Positions 32,717 through 39,901 are shown, counted from the stretch's first letter. The stretch is DNA of 64,000 bases from Mycobacterium sp. D16Q14 (GCA_002013415.1 MAEX01000007.1:124001-188000), one strand, 5' to 3'. Numbers and translations are program-made. The notes: generated from the letters alone by a model not told the origin.

Positions 32717-33448
32717 ATGGGATTCCGGCAGGTCTGGGGCGCGGGCGTCGCGGTGGCGCGACGGATCCCGCGACGTCAGCTGCTGTGGACCGGTGTGGCC
32801 GTTCTCATCGTGGCCGCGGCCCTGCTGTTTCTTCCGCTGCCTACCGCCCTCCAGATGAGGGATTGGGCTGGTGAGCTCGGCCCATGGTTCCCGCTCGCCT
32901 TCCTGGCCGCGCACACCATCGTGACGGTGCTGCCCTTCCCGCGCACCGCCTTCACCCTCGCGGCCGGGCTGCTCTTCGGAACGCAGCTCGGTGTCCTGCT
33001 GGCGGTCGTCGCGAGCACCGCGAGCGCGGTCTTGGCGCTGTGGGGGGTGCGCGCGCTGGGGTGGAAACTCAGCACGCTGCATCACCGCCCTGCGGTAAAG
33101 AACGTTGACGACCAGTTGCGCCGTCGCGGATGGATCGCGGTGATGTCGATGCGGCTCATCCCGGCGGTACCGTTCTCGGTCCTCAACTACGCGGCTGGCG
33201 CCTCGGCGGTACGCGTGGTGCCCTACACACTGGCCACCTTCGTCGGTCTGCTTCCGGGCACCCTGGCTGTCGTCGTTCTCGGTGACGCACTCACCGGTCA
33301 CATCAGCGGCACGCTCTTCGCGGTCTCGTTGGCGACCTCAGTGGTCGGCGTGCTGGGCATCCTCTACGAGATCCGCCGCTGCAAGCGCACCCACACCGAG
33401 ATCGCCAGTCCTGAGACCTCAGACGAACCCGAACGGGTCGGCGGCTAG
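32717..33448 (+). CDS. TVP38/TMEM64 (DedA-related) membrane protein
   Basis: A 243-aa polytopic protein of the SNARE-associated/VTT family. The central domain has FPRTAFTLAAGLLFGTQLG, RRGWIAVMSMRLIPAVPFSVLNYAAG and LPGTLAVVVLGDAL, the re-entrant-loop pattern of DedA-like proteins linked to lipid scrambling and membrane homeostasis. It corresponds to Rv1491c. ATG 32717 is preferred over an in-frame TTG at 32708. Its stop shares CTAG with the convergent DoxX-like gene. Confidence 0.88.
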   Translation: MGFRQVWGAGVAVARRIPRRQLLWTGVAVLIVAAALLFLPLPTALQMRDWAGELGPWFPLAFLAAHTIVTVLPFPRTAFTLAAGLLFGTQLGVLLAVVASTASAVLALWGVRALGWKLSTLHHRPAVKNVDDQLRRRGWIAVMSMRLIPAVPFSVLNYAAGASAVRVVPYTLATFVGLLPGTLAVVVLGDALTGHISGTLFAVSLATSVVGVLGILYEIRRCKRTHTEIASPETSDEPERVGG

Positions 33449-33819
33449 CCCGTAGGTTTCCGCTCCTCGAATCCCTTGCCCGCGAGGACGGCGAACCACA
33501 CCAGCAGGCTCGCCGCCGGCAGCGCGTGGAGCGCCTTGTCACGCACCCGTATGTGCGCCCCGACCGCTAGGGTGAAGTAGATGGTGAGCATCAACGTAGT
33601 TAATCGGCCCAGCGCCGCCCACCGGATACCGCCGACAAGCCCCGCCGCCGACGCCAACTTGACGACCGGCAGGACCCACCAGATCCGTTGCGGCAAACCC
33701 ACTTTCTCCAATGACTCTTTGATGGGCTTGATCGGACGGACGCAGACCGCGGCATCAGCGGCCTGGATGACCGCTAGTGCACTCAACACTTTCGGATTGG
33801 CCAAAAGCCGCTCTGTCAT
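33445..33819 (-). CDS. DoxX-like membrane protein, copy 2
   Basis: A 124-aa four-helix membrane protein of the DoxX-like group. Membrane segments lie around residues 10-28, 46-66, 68-90 and 96-116; RVRDKALHALPAASLL matches the family. It is a paralogue of the adjacent gene (compare VKLASAAGLVGGIRW with IKAASALGLIGGIRF). Its ATG overlaps the stop of the upstream copy (ATGA) and its stop shares CTAG with the TVP38 gene. Function is unknown. Confidence 0.82.
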   Translation of the reverse strand: MTERLLANPKVLSALAVIQAADAAVCVRPIKPIKESLEKVGLPQRIWWVLPVVKLASAAGLVGGIRWAALGRLTTLMLTIYFTLAVGAHIRVRDKALHALPAASLLVWFAVLAGKGFEERKPTG

Positions 33820-34184
33820 GACGATTTGGCCGCCAATCCCTTCGCGGCCAAGACGCCGTATGTGGTGAGCAGTGTCGAGGCCGACATCGCGTTCAGGCCG
33901 ATGTCACGTGCACGCAGGTGTGCGCCGACCGCGAGACTGAAGTAGACGGTGAGCATGATCAGTGTCAGCTTGGCCAGCCAGGGGAACCGGATTCCGCCTA
34001 TCAGGCCCAGCGCGGATGCGGCCTTGATCGGCGCGAAGATCCATCGGTTGTGTTGCGGATAATGCACGTCGTCAAGACATTTAGCCACATAGGGAACCGG
34101 CTGGACGCAGAGGACCGCATCGACAGCCTGAAAGGAACCCAGCAAAGCTAGGACTCGGGGAGATATGAAAGCGTCATTGCTCAT
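33816..34184 (-). CDS. DoxX-like membrane protein, copy 1
   Basis: A 122-aa paralogue of the following gene, with the same four-helix layout and motifs FQAVDAVLCVQPVPYV, IKAASALGLIGGIRF and AVGAHLRARDIGLNA. It starts 53 bp after the 43-aa microprotein stop on the same strand, so it may be the tail of the magnesium operon or have its own promoter. A short inverted repeat (CTAC/GTAG) lies in that gap. No enzymatic motif is visible. Confidence 0.82.
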   Translation of the reverse strand: MSNDAFISPRVLALLGSFQAVDAVLCVQPVPYVAKCLDDVHYPQHNRWIFAPIKAASALGLIGGIRFPWLAKLTLIMLTVYFSLAVGAHLRARDIGLNAMSASTLLTTYGVLAAKGLAAKSS

Positions 34185-34237
34185 GGCCCCAGTGAACCAC
34201 CACTACACCACGTAGTCGATAGGTCGGCCGATTCTCC

Positions 34238-34369
34238 CTAGTGAGGAGCGTGCGCTCCGAGGGAGGCGGAAATGACCGCCAGCGGCGAGTGGGCCAGCTG
34301 CATGTTGGCGCGCTCCTGCGGGGTCAACTGATGGCGCTCCCAGAAACGTCGTAACGCGCGAATACTCAT
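34238..34369 (-). CDS. 43-aa microprotein, paralogue of the 37618-37755 ORF
   Basis: This short ORF encodes 43 residues beginning MSIRALRRFWERHQ. The last 38 residues match the 45-aa microprotein at the head of the same operon at 28 positions (74%), with the shared core LTPQERAN and SASLGAH. Two similar copies flanking one operon is strong evidence for a real gene. A basic N-terminal helix is followed by a weakly amphipathic LAHSPLAVISASLGAH; there is no clear membrane helix. It lies 88 bp after the transporter stop. No good Shine-Dalgarno is visible. Function is unknown. Confidence 0.75.
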   Translation of the reverse strand: MSIRALRRFWERHQLTPQERANMQLAHSPLAVISASLGAHAPH

Positions 34370-34457
34370 GCATTCATTGGACGCGATCGCGCCGAGGCAG
34401 TCCAGCGCGACCGCTTATTCCCAACGATTTCATTACGCATTGCCGAAGGTGGAGTCC

Positions 34458-36179
34458 TCAACTCCCGTGCGCGAGTTGAATTGCCTTCACCACCAACAGA
34501 ATGGCACCGACAACCAGATATCCCCGCAGCGCGAGCATCCCCAACTTGGTCCCGGGACTCCACGAGACAGGTTCGAGCAATGCCAGCGGCGGCATGCGCC
34601 AGGTCCGCGCGTCAACGCCCTCGAGGGCCTTGTTCATCGCCGCAACCGCCGGATCAGCACGTTGTCTCCCCGACGCCCACCGCAGACCAATTCCGACCAG
34701 CGCCGCCAGTATCGCGACGCCTACGGCCAGGTCGCCGGCGACCTGTACGACGTCCAGATCCGGGAAGAGCGTCGTGGCCATCAAAATGCCGGAAAGGAAC
34801 AGCAGCACACCGACGATGAGTCCGGCCACAACGTTGAGCCACCCCTTGTTGACCCACGGCCCCAACACCGCCTTGTCATTGCACAACAACAGCAGGAACA
34901 CACTTGCGCTGGGCAAGAGCAGGCCGGCCAGTGCCTGCACCGCAGTAGTCATGAGTCCGAGCGGGGCATTCGGGATCAGCACGATGGCCGCGCCCACGCC
35001 GACCATCACCGTGTACGACAGATAGAACGGTTTGGCGTCCTTGAAGCTGCGGTGCAGAGAATGCTTGAGCCCAAAAGTGTCACCGAACGCGTAACTGGTG
35101 GCCAGGGTGACCGCAGCCGCTCCGATGATGGACGCATCCAGCAGGACGATGGCAAAGATCTTGCCCAACAACGGCTGAACCTGCCCCAGCCAGCTGGCGA
35201 TCATCCCCGCATCGCCAGCGTCGCCCCATGTGTCAGGGCCCGAGTTGCCGGTCGCACGGGCCGCGTAATCGGCCGTCATGACCAGGGCGGCGGCACCGAT
35301 CACCACGACGAGTGATCCGATGACGGTGTCGGCGCGTTCGTACCCGATGAACCGCGGCGTGATGCGCTTGTCGACGATGTTGGACTGCTGGAAGAACAGC
35401 TGCCACGGCGCGACGGTCGTGCCCACCATCGCGATGATCAGCAGCACAGCACCCGAACTGATGCCGCCGTCGATGCCCGGCACCACGAAACCGTGTGCGG
35501 CCCTTCCCCACTGTGGATCTGACATCAAGAACATGGGGATCTGCAGCACTGTGATCACAATGAACACGAATATGGCGCGCTCCCACCGGCGGAAGCTACC
35601 GGTAGCCATGATGAGAATCAGCGCGATTGCGGCGAGGGGCACCGTGGAGTACTTCGAGACGCCCAGGTACTCGGAAGCCAGTGCGACACCGATAAATTCG
35701 GTGACAAGAGTCAGGAAGTTCAAGATGAACAAGTCGCCTACGGAGAACCAGCCCCAACCACGACCGAATCGTTCGTTGATCAACCGCGCATGTCCGACTC
35801 CGGTGACCGCTCCGAGGCGAACGACCATCTCCTGGTTGACGATAAGAACAGGGATGAGCAACAAGAGCACCCACAGCAAGCTGTACCCATAGCTCTGACC
35901 GGCCTGGGCGTACGTCGCAACACCACCCGCATCGTTGTCGCCGACCATGACGATGATGCCCGGTCCCAAGATGGCGGCCATCGTCGCCATCCGCGTCTTG
36001 AATGTGCGTGCCTGGCCGCGATCGCTCACACTGATCTTGCCGAACGCACCTTCGATATCACCCAGATGGGCCGAATCAAGTACGGCGCTCCTTGGCCGGT
36101 CCGTAACTACTTGTGGCGCATCACCAATGCCGCTATCCGGGCTTTCCTTGGAGGCCTCGATGATTCCGTTTTCGCTCAT
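34458..36179 (-). CDS. NRAMP-family transporter with non-canonical metal site, probably Mg2+ (NRMT-like)
   Basis: A 573-aa polytopic NRAMP-family protein read from ATG 36179, which overlaps the upstream stop (ATGA). The TM1 motif DPGN is replaced by DAGG at 83-86 (within GDNDAGG), and the TM6 motif MPH is replaced by APW at 257-259. The thioether ligand that selects Mn2+/Fe2+ is therefore missing, as reported for Nramp-related magnesium transporters. A hydrophilic N-terminus of about 60 residues and a long C-terminal part exceed the usual 410-430 aa of MntH. Location behind an M-box and a soluble MgtE-like sensor supports Mg2+ as substrate. Automatic annotation would probably call it mntH. 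Confidence 0.85.
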   Translation of the reverse strand: MSENGIIEASKESPDSGIGDAPQVVTDRPRSAVLDSAHLGDIEGAFGKISVSDRGQARTFKTRMATMAAILGPGIIVMVGDNDAGGVATYAQAGQSYGYSLLWVLLLLIPVLIVNQEMVVRLGAVTGVGHARLINERFGRGWGWFSVGDLFILNFLTLVTEFIGVALASEYLGVSKYSTVPLAAIALILIMATGSFRRWERAIFVFIVITVLQIPMFLMSDPQWGRAAHGFVVPGIDGGISSGAVLLIIAMVGTTVAPWQLFFQQSNIVDKRITPRFIGYERADTVIGSLVVVIGAAALVMTADYAARATGNSGPDTWGDAGDAGMIASWLGQVQPLLGKIFAIVLLDASIIGAAAVTLATSYAFGDTFGLKHSLHRSFKDAKPFYLSYTVMVGVGAAIVLIPNAPLGLMTTAVQALAGLLLPSASVFLLLLCNDKAVLGPWVNKGWLNVVAGLIVGVLLFLSGILMATTLFPDLDVVQVAGDLAVGVAILAALVGIGLRWASGRQRADPAVAAMNKALEGVDARTWRMPPLALLEPVSWSPGTKLGMLALRGYLVVGAILLVVKAIQLAHGS

Positions 36180-37480
36180 GGCGTAGCTCCGTCTGGGCTC
36201 GGCGCAACCTGGCGCACCGGACGGGGGGCGGGCTCGCGACGACGCCAATCCTCGGGGATAAGCGCGGCCAGCACATCGTCATAGGTCACGACACCGAGCA
36301 CCTTGTCCCCCTCATCGACCACGGGAATCAAGGCAAGGTTGTAGTCCGCCATCAACAATGCGACGTCGGTCAGGTCGGCCTCCGGGGCGACTCGCACCGG
36401 GTCGTCATCCATGATCGACTCCACGGCAGCACTACGATCGGCCTGCAGAAGACGGATCACCGACACCACGCCCACCAATTCGCCATCGTCGGAAATCACA
36501 TGCACCTTCAGGAGCGCCTCGGGCTGTAGGGATTTCGCCGCCGATATCGCACCGAGCGCATCACCGGCGGTGCTGCCGAGCAGGCAGGACACTATGTCGA
36601 CATTCATCAGGCCACCAGCCGACTCGGGGCTGAACCCCATCAACGTGACCACCTTGGTACGTTGCGGTCCCGGCATCAGGTCCAACACGGCTCGCCGACG
36701 GGACTGCCGCAGGTCGAAGATCGCATCCGCCGCGTCGTCCGCACGCATCCGGCCAAGAACGGCAGCGACATCCGCATCGGACATGTCCTGGAACAGCTTG
36801 CTGGCCTTATCCGAATCGAGTTCCTCGAATACGTCGGCCTCGAGCTCCGGGTTGTCACGGACGCGGTCGAGTATCTCACCACCCTCCTCCTTGGTGGCCT
36901 CCTCGAGCAGGTCAGCGATCTCGGCGGGCTTGAGTGTGTTCACTCTCCCGCCGACGCGTCGCGCCAACAGTGACCCACCATGGCCGATCATTGGCTCGAA
37001 TGCCTTCCAGTCCCGACCGGCCTGGCCCGCGCCGGCCTTGATCAAGCCGAAAAATCTTGCGGGACGGCGCGTATCGAGCCGGGCGAGTATCCATCCCTCG
37101 GCGGTTTCCACGAGCTCGATATCGTAGGCATGCACCAGCTCGGCATTGTCCACGTCGATGAACCGATGATCGAGCACATCCTCGTCGAGCAGGTACTCTC
37201 CGTCGCGGCGTTCGAAGCCGCGAAGGTCAACCTTGTTCTTGCTCAATTCAATTCGATGTGGTGCCACGGCGGAAACCACATCCGAGGAAACGAACACCCT
37301 GCGCCCGCCCATGTCGACCACGTACCCTGTGACCAGCGGATACTCATCCGACTTGCGGAACCGAACGATGACATCCTCCAACCCGCCGATCGTGTCGCCT
37401 GAGCGCGCGAAAACCGGAGCCTTCAACAGGTCCGAGAATTGAATTACCCGTGGCGTAGCCGCCTTGTTCGAAGTAGTCAT
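36176..37480 (-). CDS. Soluble MgtE-like protein: PRC barrels, MgtE-N and CBS pair, no membrane domain
   Basis: A 434-aa cytosolic protein. PRC-barrel-like segments cover about residues 12-145; an MgtE intracellular N domain about 183-283 (AEIADLLEEA; DVAAVLGRMRADDAADAI; AGGLMNVD); and two CBS motifs about 295-412 (LVGVVSVIRLLQ; VLGVVTYDDVLAALIPEDW). Real MgtE channels continue into about five membrane helices; here the protein ends in a short Pro/Arg-rich tail and has no hydrophobic segment. In MgtE these domains sense Mg2+ and gate the pore. I infer that it senses Mg2+ for the coupled NRAMP-like transporter. Start ATG 37480 has GAGGAG upstream. Confidence 0.88.
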   Translation of the reverse strand: MTTSNKAATPRVIQFSDLLKAPVFARSGDTIGGLEDVIVRFRKSDEYPLVTGYVVDMGGRRVFVSSDVVSAVAPHRIELSKNKVDLRGFERRDGEYLLDEDVLDHRFIDVDNAELVHAYDIELVETAEGWILARLDTRRPARFFGLIKAGAGQAGRDWKAFEPMIGHGGSLLARRVGGRVNTLKPAEIADLLEEATKEEGGEILDRVRDNPELEADVFEELDSDKASKLFQDMSDADVAAVLGRMRADDAADAIFDLRQSRRRAVLDLMPGPQRTKVVTLMGFSPESAGGLMNVDIVSCLLGSTAGDALGAISAAKSLQPEALLKVHVISDDGELVGVVSVIRLLQADRSAAVESIMDDDPVRVAPEADLTDVALLMADYNLALIPVVDEGDKVLGVVTYDDVLAALIPEDWRRREPAPRPVRQVAPSPDGATP

Positions 37481-37501
37481 GCCGACTCCTCAGCGTTTGA
37501 A

Positions 37502-37544
37502 CCAATACGCTCCGTCCGCCCAGTGGGCGGCGGAAGCGTATTGG
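37502..37544 (-). repeat. Strong hairpin between microprotein 1 and the MgtE-like gene
   Basis: A 43-nt near-perfect inverted repeat. The outer arms CCAATACGCT / AGCGTATTGG pair over 10 bp, then CCG/CGG, then CCGCCC / GGGCGG around a 3-nt loop, with two single-base bulges. It sits about 20 nt before the start of the MgtE-like gene. It lacks a T-run, so it is more likely an mRNA-stability or translation-control element, or a dimer-binding site, than a terminator. Confidence 0.75.
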
Positions 37545-37617
37545 CCTCGAATGAATTCCGAATGTCCACGCACTGTGAATCGGCTGCGCGCGGATGCGAT
37601 AGCAGCACCCCTCAGGG

Positions 37618-37755
37618 TTACCGCAGTGGGTGCGCCCCTAACGATGCCGAAACAACCGCAAGCGGTGAGTAGGCCAATTGCAGATTGGCGCGCTCTTGCG
37701 GGGTCAGCCGATGCCGTGTCCACAGCCGGCGTACTGCGTTGAATGTTGTGCTCAT
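37618..37755 (-). CDS. 45-aa microprotein, first gene of the M-box operon
   Basis: This short ORF has a good ribosome site (AAGGAG, 7 nt before the ATG) and encodes 45 residues, starting MSTTFNAVRRLWTRHR and sharing LTPQERAN and SASLGAH with the second microprotein of the operon. It lies about 235 nt after the riboswitch aptamer and 137 bp before the MgtE-like gene. The N-terminal half is basic and probably helical; the C-terminal half is mildly hydrophobic. In M. tuberculosis an M-box precedes Rv1535, a short gene of unknown function; whether that is a homologue should be tested. Confidence 0.8.
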   Translation of the reverse strand: MSTTFNAVRRLWTRHRLTPQERANLQLAYSPLAVVSASLGAHPLR

Positions 37756-37816
37756 GATCGGACTCCTTTGGGAAAGCCACATACCCGAGCGCAAGCGTCA
37801 AAGACGTTGACTAAAG

Positions 37817-37832
37817 CGAGGTTTCACCCTCG
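37817..37832 (-). promoter_or_regulatory. Small hairpin containing the leader ORF stop codon
   Basis: CGAGG and CCTCG form a perfect 5-bp stem around the loop GTGAAA, followed by CTTTAG. The loop contains the TGA stop of the 21-codon leader ORF. This could be a weak terminator or attenuator in the riboswitch expression platform. Confidence 0.5.
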
Positions 37833-37889
37833 AATAAGCAGCAAGGCATGCGGCAGCTGTTGTCTATGCGGACTGTCACCGGATATCAC
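37824..37889 (-). CDS. Possible 21-codon leader peptide in the M-box expression platform
   Basis: A GTG-initiated ORF preceded by AAGGAGGTGAGG encodes MISGDSPHRQQLPHALLLIR plus a final Gly. It has two prolines and ends in the loop of the downstream hairpin. The position between aptamer and first structural gene suggests an attenuation peptide, comparable in principle to Mg2+-responsive leader ORFs of enterobacteria. The nine bases AGGTGAGGC at its ribosome site also occur in the aptamer core. It may be fortuitous. Confidence 0.4.
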   Translation of the reverse strand: MISGDSPHRQQLPHALLLIRG

Positions 37890-37989
37890 GGTTGTGCCTC
37901 ACCTCCTTGCCGTCGGGGCGCACGCGGGCGCCTGCTGTCGGCACAGCGACCACGAGAGAGAAACACCGGACAGCGACGCCGCACGGCAG

Positions 37990-38152
37990 GCACCCCTCTC
38001 GTCAGGGCTTCGGCACTACGTGACGTGTCCGCTCGCGGAAGCCACTTCGGGTCATCCCTTAGTCCGGGAAGACCTGTCCTAACCTTGGGCGTCTCTCGAC
38101 GTCGTCAGATCAGTGGCCTGTATTCACGTAGGAGCCTCACCTAGCAAGGTGC
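37990..38152 (-). promoter_or_regulatory. M-box (ykoK) magnesium riboswitch aptamer
   Basis: The minus strand contains the M-box core elements in order: TAGGTGAGGCTCCTACGTG, then GAGAGACGCCCAAGG, GGACAGG, and the 3' part GTGCCGAAGCCCTGACGAGA. The outer stem pairs GCACC (38152-38148) with GGTGC (37994-37990). The length of about 163 nt and the spacing fit the class, which binds Mg2+ and switches off magnesium transport genes when Mg2+ is plentiful. It is followed by the leader ORF, hairpin and microprotein gene. Confidence 0.92.
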
Positions 38153-38165
38153 TGAACCGTTACTC

Positions 38166-38194
38166 ATGATGGGCCGGAGGAATCCCCTTGTCAA
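38166..38194 (-). promoter_or_regulatory. Promoter of the M-box operon
   Basis: TTGACA at 38194-38189 is a perfect -35 box; CATCAT at 38171-38166 is a 4/6 match to the -10 at the optimal 17-bp spacing. Transcription would begin near 38159, a few bases before the aptamer's first stem. It lies just after the stop of the SPFH gene. Confidence 0.75.
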
Positions 38195-38225
38195 GGCGAC
38201 AACGCCGGTGCGGACACCGCGCGTG

Positions 38226-39380
38226 TCACGCTCCCGGCGGCCCATGACGGCGCGTCGGGTCGATCGCGGGGTCCGCCGCCCCGATTTCCTGAGCCGCGGA
38301 TTGCGCTGCGGCAACGGCCGCAGCGACTTCGGGCGTGGTCTTGGTCTCGAACCACCCGGCAACCTCCGCGGAGTCATCCTCGGGACGCTCGGTGGACTCA
38401 TCGTCCGGGGACGGTTCGTAGCGGAACACGCCGTCAGATCCGGGGGCACCCAGCAACTTGGTGAACCCCTGTAACGCCGAACCGAAGTCACTGGGAATGA
38501 GCCACACCTTGTTGGCTTCACCCTGAGCCATCTTCGGTAGCGTCTGTAAATACTGGTAGGCCAACAACTCTGGAGTGGGCTTACCCGATTTCACTGCGGC
38601 AAAGACCTTTTCGATAGCCTTGGCCTGGCCCTGCGCCTGCAGATATTGGGCGGCACGCTCACCCTCGGCGCGCAGGATGCGGGACTGGCGTTCACCTTCG
38701 GCGGCCAGGATTGCCGACTGCCGCGAACCCTCGGCGGCGAGGATCTGTGCCTGCTTCTGCCCCTCGGCCGACAGGATCGCCGCCTGCCTGGCACCTTCGG
38801 CTGACAGGATCATGGCGCGCTTCTCACGGTCGGCCTTCATCTGCTTTTCCATGGATTCCTGCACCGAAGGCGGCGGATCGATCGATCGCAGCTCGACGCG
38901 CGCGACGCGCAGGCCCCAACGTCCAGTGGCCTCATCGAGCACGCCGCGCAACTGACCGTTGATCTGATCACGCGACGTCAACGTCTGCTCCAGCGTCATA
39001 CCACCGACCACATTGCGCAGCGTGGTGGTGGTGAGCTGTTCCACACCGACGATGTAATTACTGATCTCGTACACCGCAGCTTGCGGATTGGTGACCTGGA
39101 AGTAGACGACGGTGTCGATGTTCACCGTCAAGTTGTCCTCGGTGATGACCGGTTGGGGCGGGAAGGACACCACCCGTTCGCGCAGATCAACCTTGGCCCG
39201 GATGCGGTCGACGAACGGCACCAGGATGGTCAACTGCCCGCTCACAGTCTTCGAATACCGCCCCAGGCGCTCGATCACCGCGGCCTCCGCCTGCGGAACG
39301 AGTGCCACGGACTTCAGCACGATGGTGACGCCCAGGATGATCAAGACGATCAGCACAAAGGCTCCGGCAGCTACTCCCAT
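38226..39380 (-). CDS. SPFH/band-7 membrane protein (stomatin-like)
   Basis: A 384-aa protein with one N-terminal membrane segment (about 5-25), then the SPFH domain (AAVIERLGRYSKTVSGQLTI to IDPPPSVQESM). A long coiled-coil region is built from near-repeats of the form SAEGARQAAIL / AAEGSRQSAIL. The C-terminal 70 residues are acidic and alanine-rich. Stomatin-like proteins organise membrane microdomains and oligomerise. The NfeD-like partner is encoded 30 bp upstream, the usual pairing. It corresponds to Rv1488. Confidence 0.92.
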   Translation of the reverse strand: MGVAAGAFVLIVLIILGVTIVLKSVALVPQAEAAVIERLGRYSKTVSGQLTILVPFVDRIRAKVDLRERVVSFPPQPVITEDNLTVNIDTVVYFQVTNPQAAVYEISNYIVGVEQLTTTTLRNVVGGMTLEQTLTSRDQINGQLRGVLDEATGRWGLRVARVELRSIDPPPSVQESMEKQMKADREKRAMILSAEGARQAAILSAEGQKQAQILAAEGSRQSAILAAEGERQSRILRAEGERAAQYLQAQGQAKAIEKVFAAVKSGKPTPELLAYQYLQTLPKMAQGEANKVWLIPSDFGSALQGFTKLLGAPGSDGVFRYEPSPDDESTERPEDDSAEVAGWFETKTTPEVAAAVAAAQSAAQEIGAADPAIDPTRRHGPPGA

Positions 39381-39410
39381 ACCCGTACTCCTGTCACTGA
39401 GGTTACTGCG

Positions 39411-39836
39411 CTAGATCTTCTCGACAACCGCCGTCGCACCGTCGATCTGAACAACCGTGACCGTCTCACCCTGTTCGAATCGACCCGACTTCTCCAGGCT
39501 ACGGGCGGACCACATCTCTCCGCCGAGCCGAACCAGCCCATGGACGTCATCGACCGGTTCAATCACGATGGCACTCTTGCCCTCCAATGCCCTGGCATTG
39601 GTATGCAGGATGGGGCCCGCCGTCAGCCGCTTCCGCAACGCCGGACGCACACCGACCAGCAGAATGACCGCGCTGACGACGAAGACCAGCCCCTCGGCCC
39701 ACAGCGGCATGTCGAACACCCACCCGGCACCGGCCGTGACCAGCGCCGAACCGCCCAGCATCAACAGGAACATGTCACCTGTCATCAGCTCGGCGGCCGC
39801 GAGCAGGATGCCTGCGACGAGCCACACAATCGGCAT
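39411..39836 (-). CDS. NfeD-like membrane protein
   Basis: A 141-aa short NfeD (1b type): membrane segments about 3-20, 24-42 and 45-66, then a cytosolic OB-fold domain (SAIVIEPVDDVHGLVRLGGEMWSAR; GETVTVVQIDGATAVVEKI). NfeD proteins partner with SPFH proteins, here the next gene on the same strand. It corresponds to Rv1487. Confidence 0.9.
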   Translation of the reverse strand: MPIVWLVAGILLAAAELMTGDMFLLMLGGSALVTAGAGWVFDMPLWAEGLVFVVSAVILLVGVRPALRKRLTAGPILHTNARALEGKSAIVIEPVDDVHGLVRLGGEMWSARSLEKSGRFEQGETVTVVQIDGATAVVEKI

Positions 39837-39901
39837 GGGTCCACATTAGACCGCGTGGGCAACTGGTGGGGGCGGATACGGAGCCTTAGACTGCGAGCAC
39901 T

